Positions 24,776 through 37,174 of a stretch of DNA of 64,000 nt are shown here, piece by piece. Below the pieces are notes generated by a model. That model was given only the letters and a program-made list of their open reading frames with translations. It had not been told where the DNA came from and did not search any database. Made by a program: the position numbers and the translations under genes. The stretch covers positions 110,974,552 to 111,038,551 of the forward strand of contig NC_073313.1 of NCBI RefSeq assembly GCF_027595985.1, read 5' to 3'. Position 1 is the first letter of the stretch, and every line of letters starts with the position of its first letter. This stretch comes from Sorex araneus. Its lineage: Eukaryota; Chordata; Mammalia; Eulipotyphla; Soricidae.

Positions 24776-26399
24776 CACAAGGTCAACCTTTAACAACATG
24801 TTAGTGATCTCTTATAGAAGGGCTTAATGGCCCCTGGGTGAAACACAACAATCTTCACACTGTTTCCTCTAAGGAAACTTTTTAGAGCGTTTTTAGCAGT
24901 TTTTCATAACAAACAATACAAAATATATTATTTTCGTTCTGCTTTGGGACAGAGTTTGGGGTTCCGAATGGAAACATCTGAAATATGGTGGTGGGAAGGT
25001 GTAATGGGAGTGGAATTGGTGTTCAAATATTAAATGTAATCAAATATTGTGAACTATTTTATAAAAAAGAAAGAAAGAATGAATAAAATTATGCAAACTC
25101 TGTTTTAGGAAGATAGCATTATCTCTTGCTGAAAGGTGGTGGAGGAATTAAAAGAACAATACCCTAGAATCAGCCAGGCTCAAAGAGAAGTTATTATAAT
25201 AATCCCAGCAAGTGTTAATGAAAACACAAACCAGTGAAGTGGCAAGGAAAATGGAAATAGGATATAGGAGACAGAACTGTTAGAACTTGAGAAACATTCA
25301 TATTTAAGTATGAATGTTATGTAAAGGGGAAAAATAAATGCAAACTTGGTTGTGTCTAACTCATATGGCAAGAAAAGATGGCATACCATTCATATTTTGT
25401 GGTAAGAAACTGAGAAAACATTTTTGAAGAAATTTTATAATGGGTTATGTTTTTAGATTATATTTGGAGTTAAAGATTCTTATTAATAGCCATGGTATTT
25501 TCTAATGAGTTGTTGAAAATTCTTTTGTCCTAGAGATATCAGTTACTGTTCAAAATTATAATATAGTACGAGATGATTAAGGCAGAATGTTAAATGATAA
25601 AAGCCGATTGTGAAGGAATAGTTATGTATAACAGGTATGAGCAGAGCGATTCTATTTTCTGCTGTTCTTTCCTTCATTTTCTTCTGAATTTCCTTCACCC
25701 AAAATTAAAATGAAATATCACACATTCAGGAAAATAGCAGACTGATTCAGTAACTACAAATTATAAACTGCATGACTGATCAGGTATGTTATCTTTTCAA
25801 CCTCCTAGCAAAAAAACCCAAGGTTAGGACATTTCCTTTGGTAAAAAATGGTCCCACATCCCCTTTCCAGTGTTAAAGAGTTTCATGACTAATCTTTGAA
25901 CAAGCACTGAGTACTGACATTTCCTCTGGAGCTAGCAGTTACACATAATTTAGCTTCTAAATCTGCTACAATCTTCTTAACCATCTTTTAGCGTGGCTGG
26001 GATTTCCATGTCATTTATTATGACACTGGCATGTAGTGAGATCACCTTTCTAAAAATAAATAAATAAAAAGGCAGATACACTTCAGTCCATTCAAACTCA
26101 AGGTGGAGATCATTTTGGTCCATTTAAGATTTATATCGAGGAGATGAGAAATATTTTTTTTAAAACCATAAAATTGCATTTTGGAAAATAAGCAATAGGC
26201 ACCAGTCTGTCTCTCAAGCACTGTCCTCCCTCAGATTTGACAGGAGAAGGACTACATAAACACCTGAGTGCAGTGTATTATCCCTCAGCTTAAGATACCA
26301 AACTCCAAAACAAAACTCTGTCTGTATCACTAACAAGCTATGCTATGTATCACTTTGGATTTTTTTGGCTTCTTTCCTACATGGCAACTATAAATATAG

Positions 26400-26659
26400 C
26401 ACTGTAGTACTGTCCTAGCACTGTCGTCCCGTTGTTCATCGATTTGCTCGAGCGGGCAGCAGTAATGTCTCCATTGTAGGACTTGTTGTTACTGTGTTTG
26501 GCATACTGAATATGCCACGAGTAGTTTGCCAGGCTCTGCCGAGTGGGAGGGATACTCTCGGTAGCTTGCCGAGCTCTCTGAGAGGGATGGAGGAATCGAA
26601 CCTGGGCCGGCCGCGTGCAAGGCAAATGCCCTACCCGTTATGCTATCGCTCCACCCAAT
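26400..26659 (-). mobile_element. Full-length RTE-tailed SINE (body B) with target-site duplication
   Basis: On the minus strand it starts with the tRNA-like head (GGGTGGAGCGATAGCATAAC) and B box GGTTCGATTCC. It then runs through body B (GAGAGTATCCC, GGCATATTCAGTATGCC) and ends with CGAGCAAATCGATGAACAAC plus a short GACAGTG tail. Flanked by TATAAATATAG at 26389-26399 and 26660-26670. Confidence 0.9.
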
Positions 26660-27342
26660 TATAAATATAGGAGAGAAATTGGCTAAGAGCATTGTCTCTC
26701 CTTCAATGTCCAATTATTAATGTTTATAATATGTAAAAGAACATAAAAGAAGCAAAAAAAAGGAAAAGATCCTCCTATCACGTCCTCTCCATTACAAAAA
26801 GGAATATGATTGCTTACATTCAATGGACTCAGGGACAAAGAAATGTGGCCCTCATATAGCTTCTTTCTCAAAGGGTAGGGACGGATTTATGTTTAGCATA
26901 GCCTTTGGTATAATCTGGATGAGCTAGAGCTATTAATTGGCAGCAACCACTCCACAGTGACATTTCGTTTCCATGGCAATTCTCTAAAGAGGCTTTCACT
27001 CCAGGTCTGAGGCTAAATAGAAAAACCTACATACGTAGGTAAAAAAATTCTGTGGTTCTGATGGATGAAGTATACAGACATTCATTTAATCCCCCCTGTA
27101 ACTATTCTGGCTCCTGAGGAAAACTTGCCTATATGCTTCCAGTGATGTTCACAACAACTTTGAGTTTCAAATTCCCAGCCTTCTTTCCCCACAATGCAGC
27201 AGTCACTGCTCAAATCAGATGAAAGAAAACACACTCCAGCATAAACCATGACTGGGGACACTAAAGCAAAAACCCCACACACTGACAATCTATTAATTAT
27301 GCACCTTTCTGCTCTGCGGTCCACATCCAAGCAATGACTCTA

Positions 27343-27552
<210 letters not shown>

Positions 27553-28024
27553 TTAAAGGAGAGAGATAACATGAGTCCTCAGGTTAGACAGATGGATGGA
27601 TGCTGAGTCCCATTTGAAGAGCTCCTACCCTCCGAAGGGGTTACTGCCAACTGATTTTAGTTTGAATCCTCATTCAGAAGAAACGGGTCTTCGGTATTTG
27701 CTATCTTGGGCATGAATATGAGGAAAGGAGCTTGGAGGATCAAATGGCCCTGCTGCTCAGTGCTTGAAAACCACCATCCCTGCCTGCCCGCATGGTCCAC
27801 AACAAAAATGAGATTAAAATTCTACTACTTGTTTTCTCTCTAGCCCCAAACTCGTCACATATCAAACAGCTCTTCTGGGGCTTGGTTTTCTCTTATCCCT
27901 CAGATGAAGAAGAGTATGGCAAGATAATTCTAAAGACTGTTCATTTACAATTCTTTAAGTCTATGGACAACATATTCACTTTTTGAAAGATCTATTGTTT
28001 CTGGAGTTCATATGAAAATCAAGG

Positions 28025-28375
28025 CTCCATGGCTTAGAAGCTGGCCTCACACAATAGAGGAAAAGGCATCTCAGATAGAGAAGAGATACCAGGTAAAGTG
28101 TGATTCAAGGACCTGCTGGGGATGGGACATGCAGGCTGAAAGTAGACTATAAATCAAACAGGATGGCCACTCAATGCCTCTATTGCAAACCACAACACCC
28201 GAAAGGAGAGAGAGAACAAAAAGGAATGCCCTGCCACAGTAGTGGGATGGGGTGGGGGGATGAGGTGGGGAGGTGGGAGGGATACTGGGATCATAAGAGT
28301 GGAGAATGGGCACTGGTGGAGGGATGGGTACTTGAGCATTGTATGAATGAAACAAAAGCACGAAAAGTTGTAAGT

Positions 28376-28409
<34 letters not shown>

Positions 28410-28410
28410 A
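28025..28410 (+). mobile_element. 5'-truncated L1 (3' UTR only) with target-site duplication
   Basis: Contains the L1 3' UTR seen at 760-1180 (GGCCACTCAATGCCTCTATT, GGAGAATGGGCACTGGTGGA) and an (AAAT)n tail. AAAATCAAGG flanks it at 28015-28024 and 28411-28420. Antisense to AMOT. Confidence 0.9.
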
Positions 28411-28427
28411 AAAATCAAGGTACAATA

Positions 28428-28600
28428 GGGTGCCAGGAGCAGTAGTATATTGTGTAGGGCATTCACCTTGCACGCGGCTGATCTAAGCTCTCTGCCCAGC
28501 ATCCCATAGGTCCCCCAAGTACAGTTGGGAGTAATTTCTAAGTGCAGAGCCAGGAGCAAACCCTGTGCACTGCCAGGTGTGGTCCAAGGACCAAAAAGGG
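28428..28600 (+). mobile_element. SOR-type SINE (body A)
   Basis: Head AGGAGCAGTAGTATATTGTG, CACCTTGCACGCGGCTGATC, body GCCCAGCATCCCATAGGTCC. It lies just after the L1 at 28025-28410. Confidence 0.85.
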
Positions 28601-28781
28601 GGTACAGGATAATAATAGGCATTAAGGACTTTGCGAAAATAGGGAGCTAAGGAGCATGGTTCAACTTTACTAAGGGGAAGTGCTTTGGTGTAAGGTCAGG
28701 TGAGGAAGGAGATGTAAAGATAAACAAGAGATCAGTTTTTGCCTCATGTCAATCACCAACAAATCGATCAAGAACACCTCA

Positions 28782-29009
<228 letters not shown>

Positions 29010-29774
29010 TTATGTACTTTCCAACCCAGTCTTGCATTTAGATGGCTTCAGGTCTGGTTCAAAAACAGAACGAATGGTGAGAAGTTCCTTCATGCTGCTT
29101 TTTGTTACAATTTAGACACAGTAGGAAGGATAAGAATTTGGGGCCTCATCCTCCTGTTTCTCCATCTCTGTTTACCTGAAGTCTGTTTTCAACATCAAGT
29201 ATTCTTGGATAGCAAGGATTCTTAGATACAAGGATTCTACTCAAGGAGATCTTTACCTCACTCTGTTTCACTATAAAGTGGTATATTCTAGGGAAAAGTG
29301 GATCCTAGTTTGGTAACTGGAGTGGATTAATGCAAAATCATACAGATAGGGGTGAGAAAGAAAGCTCCAAGAGCTAGGTACATGCTTTCTATGTGGGAAG
29401 CCCAAGAATCAAATGAGAAGTAGCCACCCCCCCACCCCCCAGCAGTACTGGGTGTGCATAACAAAGAAACAATAAATGAAAGTAAATAAAAAACAGGGAG
29501 TACTTCTCTTGTAAGAAAAGTTTAACCTGGTATGAAAAGAAGGCCCACTCCTCTCCATGTGAGAAGAAAAAGAGTTGTCAGTTGCTAGAGGTATAAGCAT
29601 ACCAGCATTCTAGCTCTGAAGAAAGTGCTCCTGATTATCCAACAGAGCCATCACTGCTCTCCTGAACATTTCCTGCTACTCAAAATTAAAGCTATATGGA
29701 AAGGTACAAAAAATGTTCTGTCTCCTCATGGACCAGCACTGCCCTGAGAGTTCTTTTGTTAAACCGACAGGTTA

Positions 29775-30365
29775 AGAAGATGTAATAAACATGCATAATG
29801 GAATATGACTCAACTATAAAGATAAGATCCTGGAGTCAGGGCTATAGTACAGCCTTTAGGGTCTTTTCTTGTACACAGCTGATCCGAGTTCAATCCCTGG
29901 CACCCAAAGTGGTCTCCAGAGTACACCAGAAGTAATTCCTGAGCACAGAGCTCGGAGTAGGTCCTGGGAACGACTGGGTGTGGCCCAAACACCTTCCCAA
30001 GCTAAAATATCTTTTTCAATAACATGCATCTATCTAGAGGTTATTATGCAAAGTAAAATAACCTATCTAGAGCTTATCATGCTAACTTGGATGAATAAAG
30101 ATAAATACCATATGATTTCACTCATAATACAAGGATAAATAAAAAATACAAAACCAAAACCAAACCGTACTCTTAAACAATAAGGACAGAATGGCAGAAT
30201 GGTGGCTACCAGATGGGAAGGAAAAGTAGGGTGGGTAAACTGGGAAAAAGGGATCACCTGCATCATGATGGATGGAAACTACAATTCTGGTAGTTAACAT
30301 GCTGATTTATAAGTTTGGACACCTAAAACCTCTGATGTTATACACCAGGTACTTCAATTGAAAAA
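29775..30365 (+). mobile_element. Ancient L1 ORF2 3' end and 3' UTR, interrupted by a SINE
   Basis: TAATGGAATATGACTCAACT is followed after the SINE by ATTATGCAAAGTAAAATAAC and TACCATATGATTTCACTCAT, the usual L1 ORF2 terminus. GGTGGCTACCAGATGGG is an L1 3' UTR motif. Decayed. Confidence 0.75.
29826..29996 (+). mobile_element. SOR-type SINE (body A) inside an ancient L1
   Basis: GGGCTATAGTACAGCC head, CCGAGTTCAATCCCTGGC B box, body AGTAATTCCTGAGCACAGAG, GGTGTGGCCC end. Confidence 0.85.
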
Positions 30366-30689
30366 GAAAAAGAACACAAGGTGTTTGTAATTTCTGTAGA
30401 TTCCTGAAATTGATAAAAGTGAAATATAACCTCTTAATTTCCATTCTGGAAATCTGAAAGATCCCTAAAACCTCAAACCAATGAATCCAATTCAGCCTAA
30501 ATAACTTAAAAACGATATTTCTTCTGTGCAAGCCTATGCTCCATATCCAAAAGTAAGTAAAAGCACAATGGGACCAAGAATGTATGTTTTTTGTGCCTTA
30601 TAACTTACAAGTAAAAATCTCACCTCTATGGCAATGAAAGACTGAATAGAATATAAATCACCTTAAAGAACAGATAAGAGGAACAGCAA

Positions 30690-31060
30690 AGGCGGCCCAA
30701 AGCACTGGAATGCTCCTTTGTAAGCAGGAGCCCTGGGTTCAATCCCGGGCACCACATGGTCCGCTGAGCACAGAGCAACTCCTAAGAAGCATGCTGACTG
30801 TAGCTCCCAAACTAAAATATACAAATAAACTAAAAATAAAGAATCGGTGTTGAAGAGATAGTTCAATAAGCCGGAGCACAAGCTTTGTATATATGTAGCC
30901 TGACAAATAATATCTGGCCAGACACTAAGGCACTTGTCTGGCATGTGATTTATACTGTCTGGATCCCTGGAACTGCATATGGTTCCCCAAACACTACCAG
31001 GAGTGATCCATGAGCAGAGTCAGGAGTAAGCCCTCTGCACAGCCAGGTAAGGCCCAAAAG
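30690..31060 (+). mobile_element. Cluster of two or three diverged SOR-type SINEs
   Basis: First copy about 30690-30815 (GGGTTCAATCCCGGGCACCA). Further heads near 30841 (GTTGAAGAGATAGTTCAATA) and about 30916, the last with body CTACCAGGAGTGATCCATGA and GCCAGGTAAGGCCC end. Confidence 0.75.
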
Positions 31061-31514
31061 TTAGGGAATAAAATAAAATGTAATAAAAATGAATTGTAAA
31101 TAAAGAAAAGACAGGGCATACATACCTTCAATCTGACAAGGAAAAGGCTTTCTTGTTAATGAACAAGCAGATTATGTTTTTTCTACTATTTTCCAGATGC
31201 CTCTCTTGCTAATCAAAATCAACTCATGAACTTCTCCAAAGCATAAATCCACCCAAATTAGTCCCATCTACTGCCATCATTTTATGGACGCTGAAGTTAG
31301 GAATACTTTCACCATTGATATCTAAATATGGAAATATGGTCAGCAGTTTGGTTGAAGGAACATTCAGAAATTTCATTCAACTCTACTTTTTTTTTTCACT
31401 CATCACAGGTGACATAAAGTATATTTATTTAAATATGCAGTAGTTCCAATGTATTTATTTTCTGCAACTGTAGGAAATATTAGTATTCGATATTAAGTGT
31501 GTGTACAAATCACT

Positions 31515-31634
31515 GACACTGTATCACTGTCATCCCATTGCTCATCGATTTGCTCGAGCAGACACCAGTAATGTCTCCATTGTGAGATTTGTTACTGTTT
31601 TTTTCTTTTTTTTAATTTTTTATTAGTGAATCAC
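31515..31634 (-). mobile_element. RTE-type tail fragment joined to an L1 3' terminus
   Basis: Minus strand: body-B end (GGAGACATTACTGGTGTCTG, CGAGCAAATCGATGAGCAAT) at 31515-31600, immediately preceded by GTGATTCACTAATAAAAAAT, the L1 terminal sequence, at 31605-31634. Confidence 0.75.
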
Positions 31635-31639
31635 AACTC

Positions 31640-31810
31640 TAGTTTTTGCTTGTTTTGACATAAGACCCAGCAGTGCTTGGAGTTTCTCTAAACACGGTGT
31701 TTAACAATGGCTACCAAGAGTGCTCAAGGTGCCATGCAATTCTGAGAATCGAGCATGGGCTTCCCACAAGCACAGCAAGTGTTGGACCACTGAGCTATAT
31801 CCCTGACCCC
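31640..31810 (-). mobile_element. Old tRNA-derived SINE
   Basis: GAGAATCGAGCATGGGCTTC, then ACCACTGAGCTATATCCCTG: the reverse strand of a tRNA-like head. Body decayed. Confidence 0.55.
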
Positions 31811-33299
31811 TCAAGTTTTCAACAAACTCCGAAGCCCTTGAGCATTCTTGGTTGATAGTGGCAATTCAGTTCACTAACATTACCCATGCAAGTTTAGCTA
31901 GGCCAACTCAGAAGACCAAACCGACTCTCTCTTTGCAGAAATTAGGTAACACCTGATTAGTAATGAGTCCAAATCACTGCTATATGTAATCCCAGACAGC
32001 AATGGCATTGGTGATGCAGAAGCTCGTTTTTTTAAGTGCACCTCCCAAAAGTAAAATTACCAAAACTTCTCTAAGTGGAAGAAAAATCTCTTTTTCCATT
32101 AGATCCATGTTATGTTTTACATAGGTGACAGGGGACATGAAACTTAAAAACAAATTTTCTGTATTTTTCACATCTCTTTTATTTCAAGCGCTAGTTCAAT
32201 CTAGCCTAGTAAACCATTTAAGTTTTAAATCTAGATGTTCATTAGATATTTTCCTAGGAAATAAAACAAAAAAATATCATTCTCTAACTCTCCATAGGTT
32301 TAAACCTTTGTTTCCTGGTACTGTGCCTATATAAACAACTTTCACTAGAACAATCAAAACCTTTAGGCAACTGATGTCTTCTGCCTTCCTATTTGCTAAG
32401 CTTTGAGTAACTGAAAAACAAAAACTATCTTCTGTACTTCACCTTTTAAGTTCTATAATCCCCAAGAACTATTTCAAGTCAAATGCACGGATTTGTGAAT
32501 CATTCTAAAAAAACCCTGGGGAGCAGTGCAATGTTAATGCAGAGAGTGTTAACTGTAATTACTGAGGCTTATAGCAGTTAAATATACTTAAAGGCAAGTA
32601 AACATAGAAAATATGCAGTTTTGGCCTTTATGTAAATTATTGCAATGTGAAGTCAGAAAACTGAAAAAAATAAGCCATCCAGGGCCAGCTAGGTTTATCT
32701 TTCTTGAGAAGACCTCTATGCCTTTACAAGAAAGGATCCCTGGGGGGAAAAGTCACGAGTCAACTCTCTGGAAGGGAAAAACTATGCAGACCTAGGAAGC
32801 TTTCTGAGTTGGTTTGCAATAGGAGCACAGGTGAGATAACTTCCAGAAAACAGATAAACAAATTTCTATTATATTTGCCACTAGGATGATTCATCAGAAG
32901 GTTCCAAGACCACCGTTGTCATAACTCTCCAAGTTCTTTCAAATGTAGGAACAGCTTGCCCATAAATACCAGGATCACCTGATAAACGCTTACTCCTTAG
33001 GTAAGTTATGACAGAAATAGAATATAAGTGAAATCAATGAAGTCAGCTGTCTTCTAAGTACTATACTATATGTCTTCTAGGTCTCATCTATAATATGCAG
33101 ACAGCACTGAGTTTATATATGTCTATTAGCTCCTCTTCTATGTTGGACTCTCTATATAGTTTCAATTTTACCCACACCTTGATACATCTCCTTTTATCTC
33201 CTGTGTTAAGCTTTTCAATTATTAGAATGGCAATTATGACATCATGGAAACTGGACTTTACTTTCCGGTATTATTATAAATATCAGTTGTTCTTTTGTT

Positions 33300-33470
33300 C
33301 TGTTTGTTTTCCTGACCACATCCAGCTGTGCTTAAGGCTTACTCATGGCTCACAGGTTCAGGGATCGGATCAGTCCTGACAGTACTCGGAGTTGGGGCAA
33401 TATGTAGTGCTGGGGATTAGGGATTAAACCAGGACGTCCCTCAATTGTTCTTAAGTGGAGAGGCCATAAT
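33300..33470 (-). mobile_element. Diverged SOR-like SINE
   Basis: GACCACATCCAGCTGTGCTT and GGGGATTAGGGATTAAACCA on the plus strand correspond to a reversed body A and B box. Confidence 0.55.
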
Positions 33471-33504
33471 GTAAAATCCTTAAAATCATAAGCTCTGGTC
33501 CAAG

Positions 33505-33665
33505 ACCATCCCAGGCCAAATCTTCTCTGCCACTCATTAGTTATGCAACCTTAGGCTAAGCTCCTCATTAATCAAGCTTTTCATCAATCGCATGGATATG
33601 ATGATAATGGATCTACTTTTATGAATGAAGATCAAATGAGAATAAATGAAGTGCTCAGTCAGGTG
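33505..33665 (+). repeat. MIR element
   Basis: TCTGCCACTCATTAGTTATG, AACCTTAGGCTAAGCTCCTC, ATCAAATGAGAATAAATGAA and AGTGCTCAGTCAGG follow the MIR consensus in order. Confidence 0.8.
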
Positions 33666-33811
33666 TCATGCACAAAAATCACTCAGGGTTTTTCTTTATT
33701 TTAGAAAAAGTTAATGCCAAGTTATGTATCTTATAGCCTTCTCCACTTTGAACACTTAACTCTACATAGATTCTCAAAATATAATAGTATCTCTAATAGT
33801 CCTATCATTGG

Positions 33812-33985
33812 TATTTGGGCGGGCCATGGAGGCACACATGATAGTACTCAGGAGGCGATGCCCTGCTCAGTGTTCGAGGCCACTCACAGCAGTGCTTGGA
33901 GGAGTATGTGGTCATGGGGATCAAACCTTGACCTCCAGCATATAAAGCAAGGGCTCCAAACCATAAAATTATTTCTGTGGCCCAA
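33812..33985 (-). mobile_element. Diverged SOR-like SINE
   Basis: GCTCAGTGTTCGAGGCCACT, GGGGATCAAACCTTGACCTC and TTATTTCTGTGGCCCAA fit the reversed element. Confidence 0.6.
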
Positions 33986-34084
33986 ATTTTCTTATCAATG
34001 TCAACTTGAAATATGAAAAACTCAGCCCCCCATCTAACTAAGAAGACATGCAACACCAGCCTTTTAACACTTTATGTAATAAAA

Positions 34085-34242
34085 CAGTAAAGCAAGAGAG
34101 ATAATACAAAGGGCAGGGTGCTTGCCTTGCATGTGGAAAACCCAGGCTATACGGTCCTCTGAACCCCAATAGGACTGATCCCTGAGCTCAGTGCCAGAAG
34201 TAAGCCCTGAGCACCACTGGGTATAGCCCCAAAACAAAAATT
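34085..34242 (+). mobile_element. SOR-type SINE (body A), diverged
   Basis: AGAGAGATAATACAAAGGGC head, TGCTTGCCTTGCATGTGGAA, AGTAAGCCCTGAGCACCACT, ending GCCCCAAAACAAA. Confidence 0.8.
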
Positions 34243-35236
34243 AAAATAAAATAATAAAACTTGATAGATATTTTAATGGTGCAAGGTCACTCACTACAAA
34301 TAAAATTAGAAGGGCATACTGTCTCAAAATTATCTGATGCGAGGAGAGGGGTCAAGTGAATACTTCCACTTTGTAAAAAAGAAATATTTTACTTTGATTA
34401 GAGTACTATTTAAATTAAGTTCCAGAGTGGGAGGGGTAGGTGTCAGATGGGGAGGAATAAGTGAACTAGATGTGACATAACACAGGAGAGTGTTGGATTG
34501 TCTTGGGTGAAGGAGCAGTAACTCTTTTCATCATAAACATTTATCAATTATAGCCAAGTTACCTAAACTAAAATTTAAAATCATTAATAAATTAAAAAGC
34601 ATACAAATAAGAAATAAGATTAATTAGGAGTAATCATTTCCTTGCAAGCATCACAAGTATATCAAGAAATTTTTACCTGACATCAAAATGAGAAATAAGG
34701 GAAAAAAGGTTATAGAGGTAGGCAAACTAGGATTCTCATCATAGGATCATTCTTAATAGTAACTTGCTTCCTGTACTCACCCTCAGAGGCACCAATTATT
34801 AAAAATGAAGGGGGTTGTTAAAAAAATCAGAAAACCATGGTAACTTTGGCACCATCAGCTTCTCACAACTGGCATTTCAGCATGGTTAAACAACTTAAAG
34901 TTCTTGAAGACCCTATGGTGGTCACCACTCATTGCTTTTGAAGATGGTGTCCTCTCTCTCTCAGGAAGGTCTTTCCCACCAGTTTTAAGAAGGTTAAAAA
35001 CAACATTGGGCTAAGACAGATGGTCTCAAATCATCTATAATAATCTTTCCAATCCCAACTATTTTATGAATGTAAGAAAAACCTTTGACTTTCATAACTC
35101 ACCAATAACTAGCAGGGTTAAACAAAATGAGATGATGGAATTGTGTATGGGGAAGGATTCTTGGAGGCAAAAAAGAAGTAAATTCTTGCTGCTTTTTTTG
35201 TGTATGAACATGTATGCATCAGAATATATCATATCT

Positions 35237-35406
35237 GGGGCTGGAGCAATAGCACAGCGGGTAGGGCATTTGCCTTGCATGCGGCCGACCTGGGTTCGAC
35301 TCCCAGCATCCCATATGATCCCCTGAGCACTGCCAGGAGTAATTCCTGAGTGCAGAGCCAGGAGTAACCCCTGGGCATCGCCCGGTGTGACCCAAAAAGA
35401 AAAAAA
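35237..35406 (+). mobile_element. Young full-length SOR SINE (body A) with 16-base target-site duplication
   Basis: Near-consensus: GGGGCTGGAGCAATAGCACA (A-box region), GACCTGGGTTCGACTCCCAG (B box), CCAGGAGTAATTCCTGAGTG body, GGTGTGACCCAAAAAG end. AGAATATATCATATCT flanks it at 35221-35236 and 35407-35422 without mismatch. Antisense to AMOT. Confidence 0.95.
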
Positions 35407-35579
35407 AGAATATATCATATCTGTACTTTCTTTGGGATCTGTTTCTTTTTGTGTTCAGTGTTCAAGAAAATTAACATTGCTTGTAAAGTACTCAAAGCCA
35501 AGGAAGTGGCTTGGACTAGAGCCCAGTACCCATGGACCCCTAGAAAAAATCAGGTAAGTCCATTATTTGAACCAAATTC

Positions 35580-36090
35580 TCATGCCCAGAGAGTAGCACA
35601 ATGAAAGTGCATGGTCATGAATTCAAAGCATATGGTCTTGAATTCAAATCCCCAGTGTGTCACCACATGTGCAAAGCTTAATCCTGGCAGCTTCATTGTT
35701 TGAGCCTGGCAGCTTTGTTCTCTGCAATTCCCAGCACTGCAAGCAATTTCTGACTGCGCTATAGCCAGGTGTGTGTATGCACCATTAAAAGGGGTGACAG
35801 CCTTGGCAATCACCACAATGAAAACATGTATGAGTGTCATGGCCAGGAAATGTGACTCCCCTGGGAAGCACCCATGAAAGTACTGCAACAATATCTGGTG
35901 AACAGCACAATCATAATGCATGTGCCTCAATTGAGAGTGTGCACATGTGTGCAAGCATCACAACTAAAGCTGTATAAACCTTAGTGAGCACCACAGCCGG
36001 GAATCCAACCTCATGTATGACCCTTGATGAGCAACACAATTTAAAAAACTGTGTGAATACCACAACCAGATATGTGTGCAATCCCCCAGT
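35580..36090 (+). repeat. SINE head followed by a degenerate tandem CACCACAA-type array
   Basis: Begins like a SINE (GCCCAGAGAGTAGCACAATG). The sequence then cycles through variants of a unit about 35-45 bases long with a CACCACA/CAGCACA/CATCACA core near 35809, 35905, 35957, 35990, 36034 and 36059. Not assigned to a known family. Confidence 0.5.
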
Positions 36091-36529
36091 ACTACCAACA
36101 GAGAAGAATAAGAAAGAATAAAAATTAAGATGAATTTCCCTTGGATATTCAGTGAACTGAAAGAACATTTCCTTACTAAATGCCAGTTTTCAAAAACCTG
36201 GCAAAATCCCCTTCCCTCATTTACACCTCATATGTTCTTTTAGTATGCTTCCTTAAATCATCTACAGCTTTTGCTTGGACGTTTTAGACACACATTTCTC
36301 TTTGCTCATACCTCCCACTCTCTGTAAGACCCTAAAGGTCCTCTCTATAATAATTTATTCTTTTTTCTCTTGTCTATTCCACTACTTGTCCAGTAGGAGA
36401 ATTCGTGTGTGGACACTTTCATTCAGCCAACAGATACTGGACGCAAATCCTATCTGAGAGCAGCAATGACGCAACTGAAAATAAGAAAAAGTTCCTTCCC
36501 CATTGGAGGATAGTAACCCCTAAGTCATT

Positions 36530-36640
36530 TAAGGGTAGGGTCCTTGTAATTTCCTTCATATCTCTATTTATGTTTCAGTGTTCATTGTATGACTAGTAAC
36601 CAGTCAGTACTAATTGTGGAATACAAGAACAAAGATGAAC
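36530..36640 (+). repeat. L2-like 3' end remnant
   Basis: AAGGGTAGGGTCCTTGTAAT and CATATCTCTATTTATG resemble the L2 3' region. Weak. Confidence 0.4.
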
Positions 36641-37015
36641 AGAACAGGACATAGCAATAACACAGAAAATATATAAACGAACACATATTCATGAAAATTT
36701 ACTTTGCCTAGCAAATGAAGACAAGAGTTTTAACTTATTCCTATTTCAATATAATTGTTTAAGGGAAATCATAGAATTGGAAGAACAGCAGAAAGGCAAA
36801 CTCTGGAAGAAAAGGGAAACTCTTGAATTAAATTAATTATATTTTCCACTGTACTTCTGCAGTAATCTGACCACATTCCCAGGCATTTGGCACATCTCAA
36901 CACCGTTCTGACTAAGGAAAATCTGATCCCTGTAAGTGAATACTAAGTTAGAGCATCTCTTCCCTCCTTCCAACAACTGTGGATGTCTTTCCAAAGAAAT
37001 AAGGAGCGGGCTAGT

Positions 37016-37174
37016 GTTGGGCCACACCTGGCAGTGCTCAGGGGCTATTCCCAGCTCTGCACTCATGGATCACTGCCCATTGTGCTAGGGGCACCATATG
37101 CAATGTCAAAGTATAACTGAGGTCGGCTGCATGCAAGGCAAGTACCTTACTCTATGTACTATTTCTCTGGTTCC
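37016..37174 (-). mobile_element. SOR-type SINE (body A), diverged
   Basis: GGGCCACACCTGGCAGTGCT and GGTCGGCTGCATGCAAGGCA on the plus strand are the reverse of the tail and head. Confidence 0.8.

Noticed and set aside
28071..28622. 183-codon minus-strand frame
   Set aside because: It is antisense to the L1 3' UTR and SOR SINE at 28025-28600; open frames recur in the reverse of every L1 3' end here.
35580..36090. CRISPR-like array
   Set aside because: Repeats are degenerate, spacers are not unique, and the context is a vertebrate intron.
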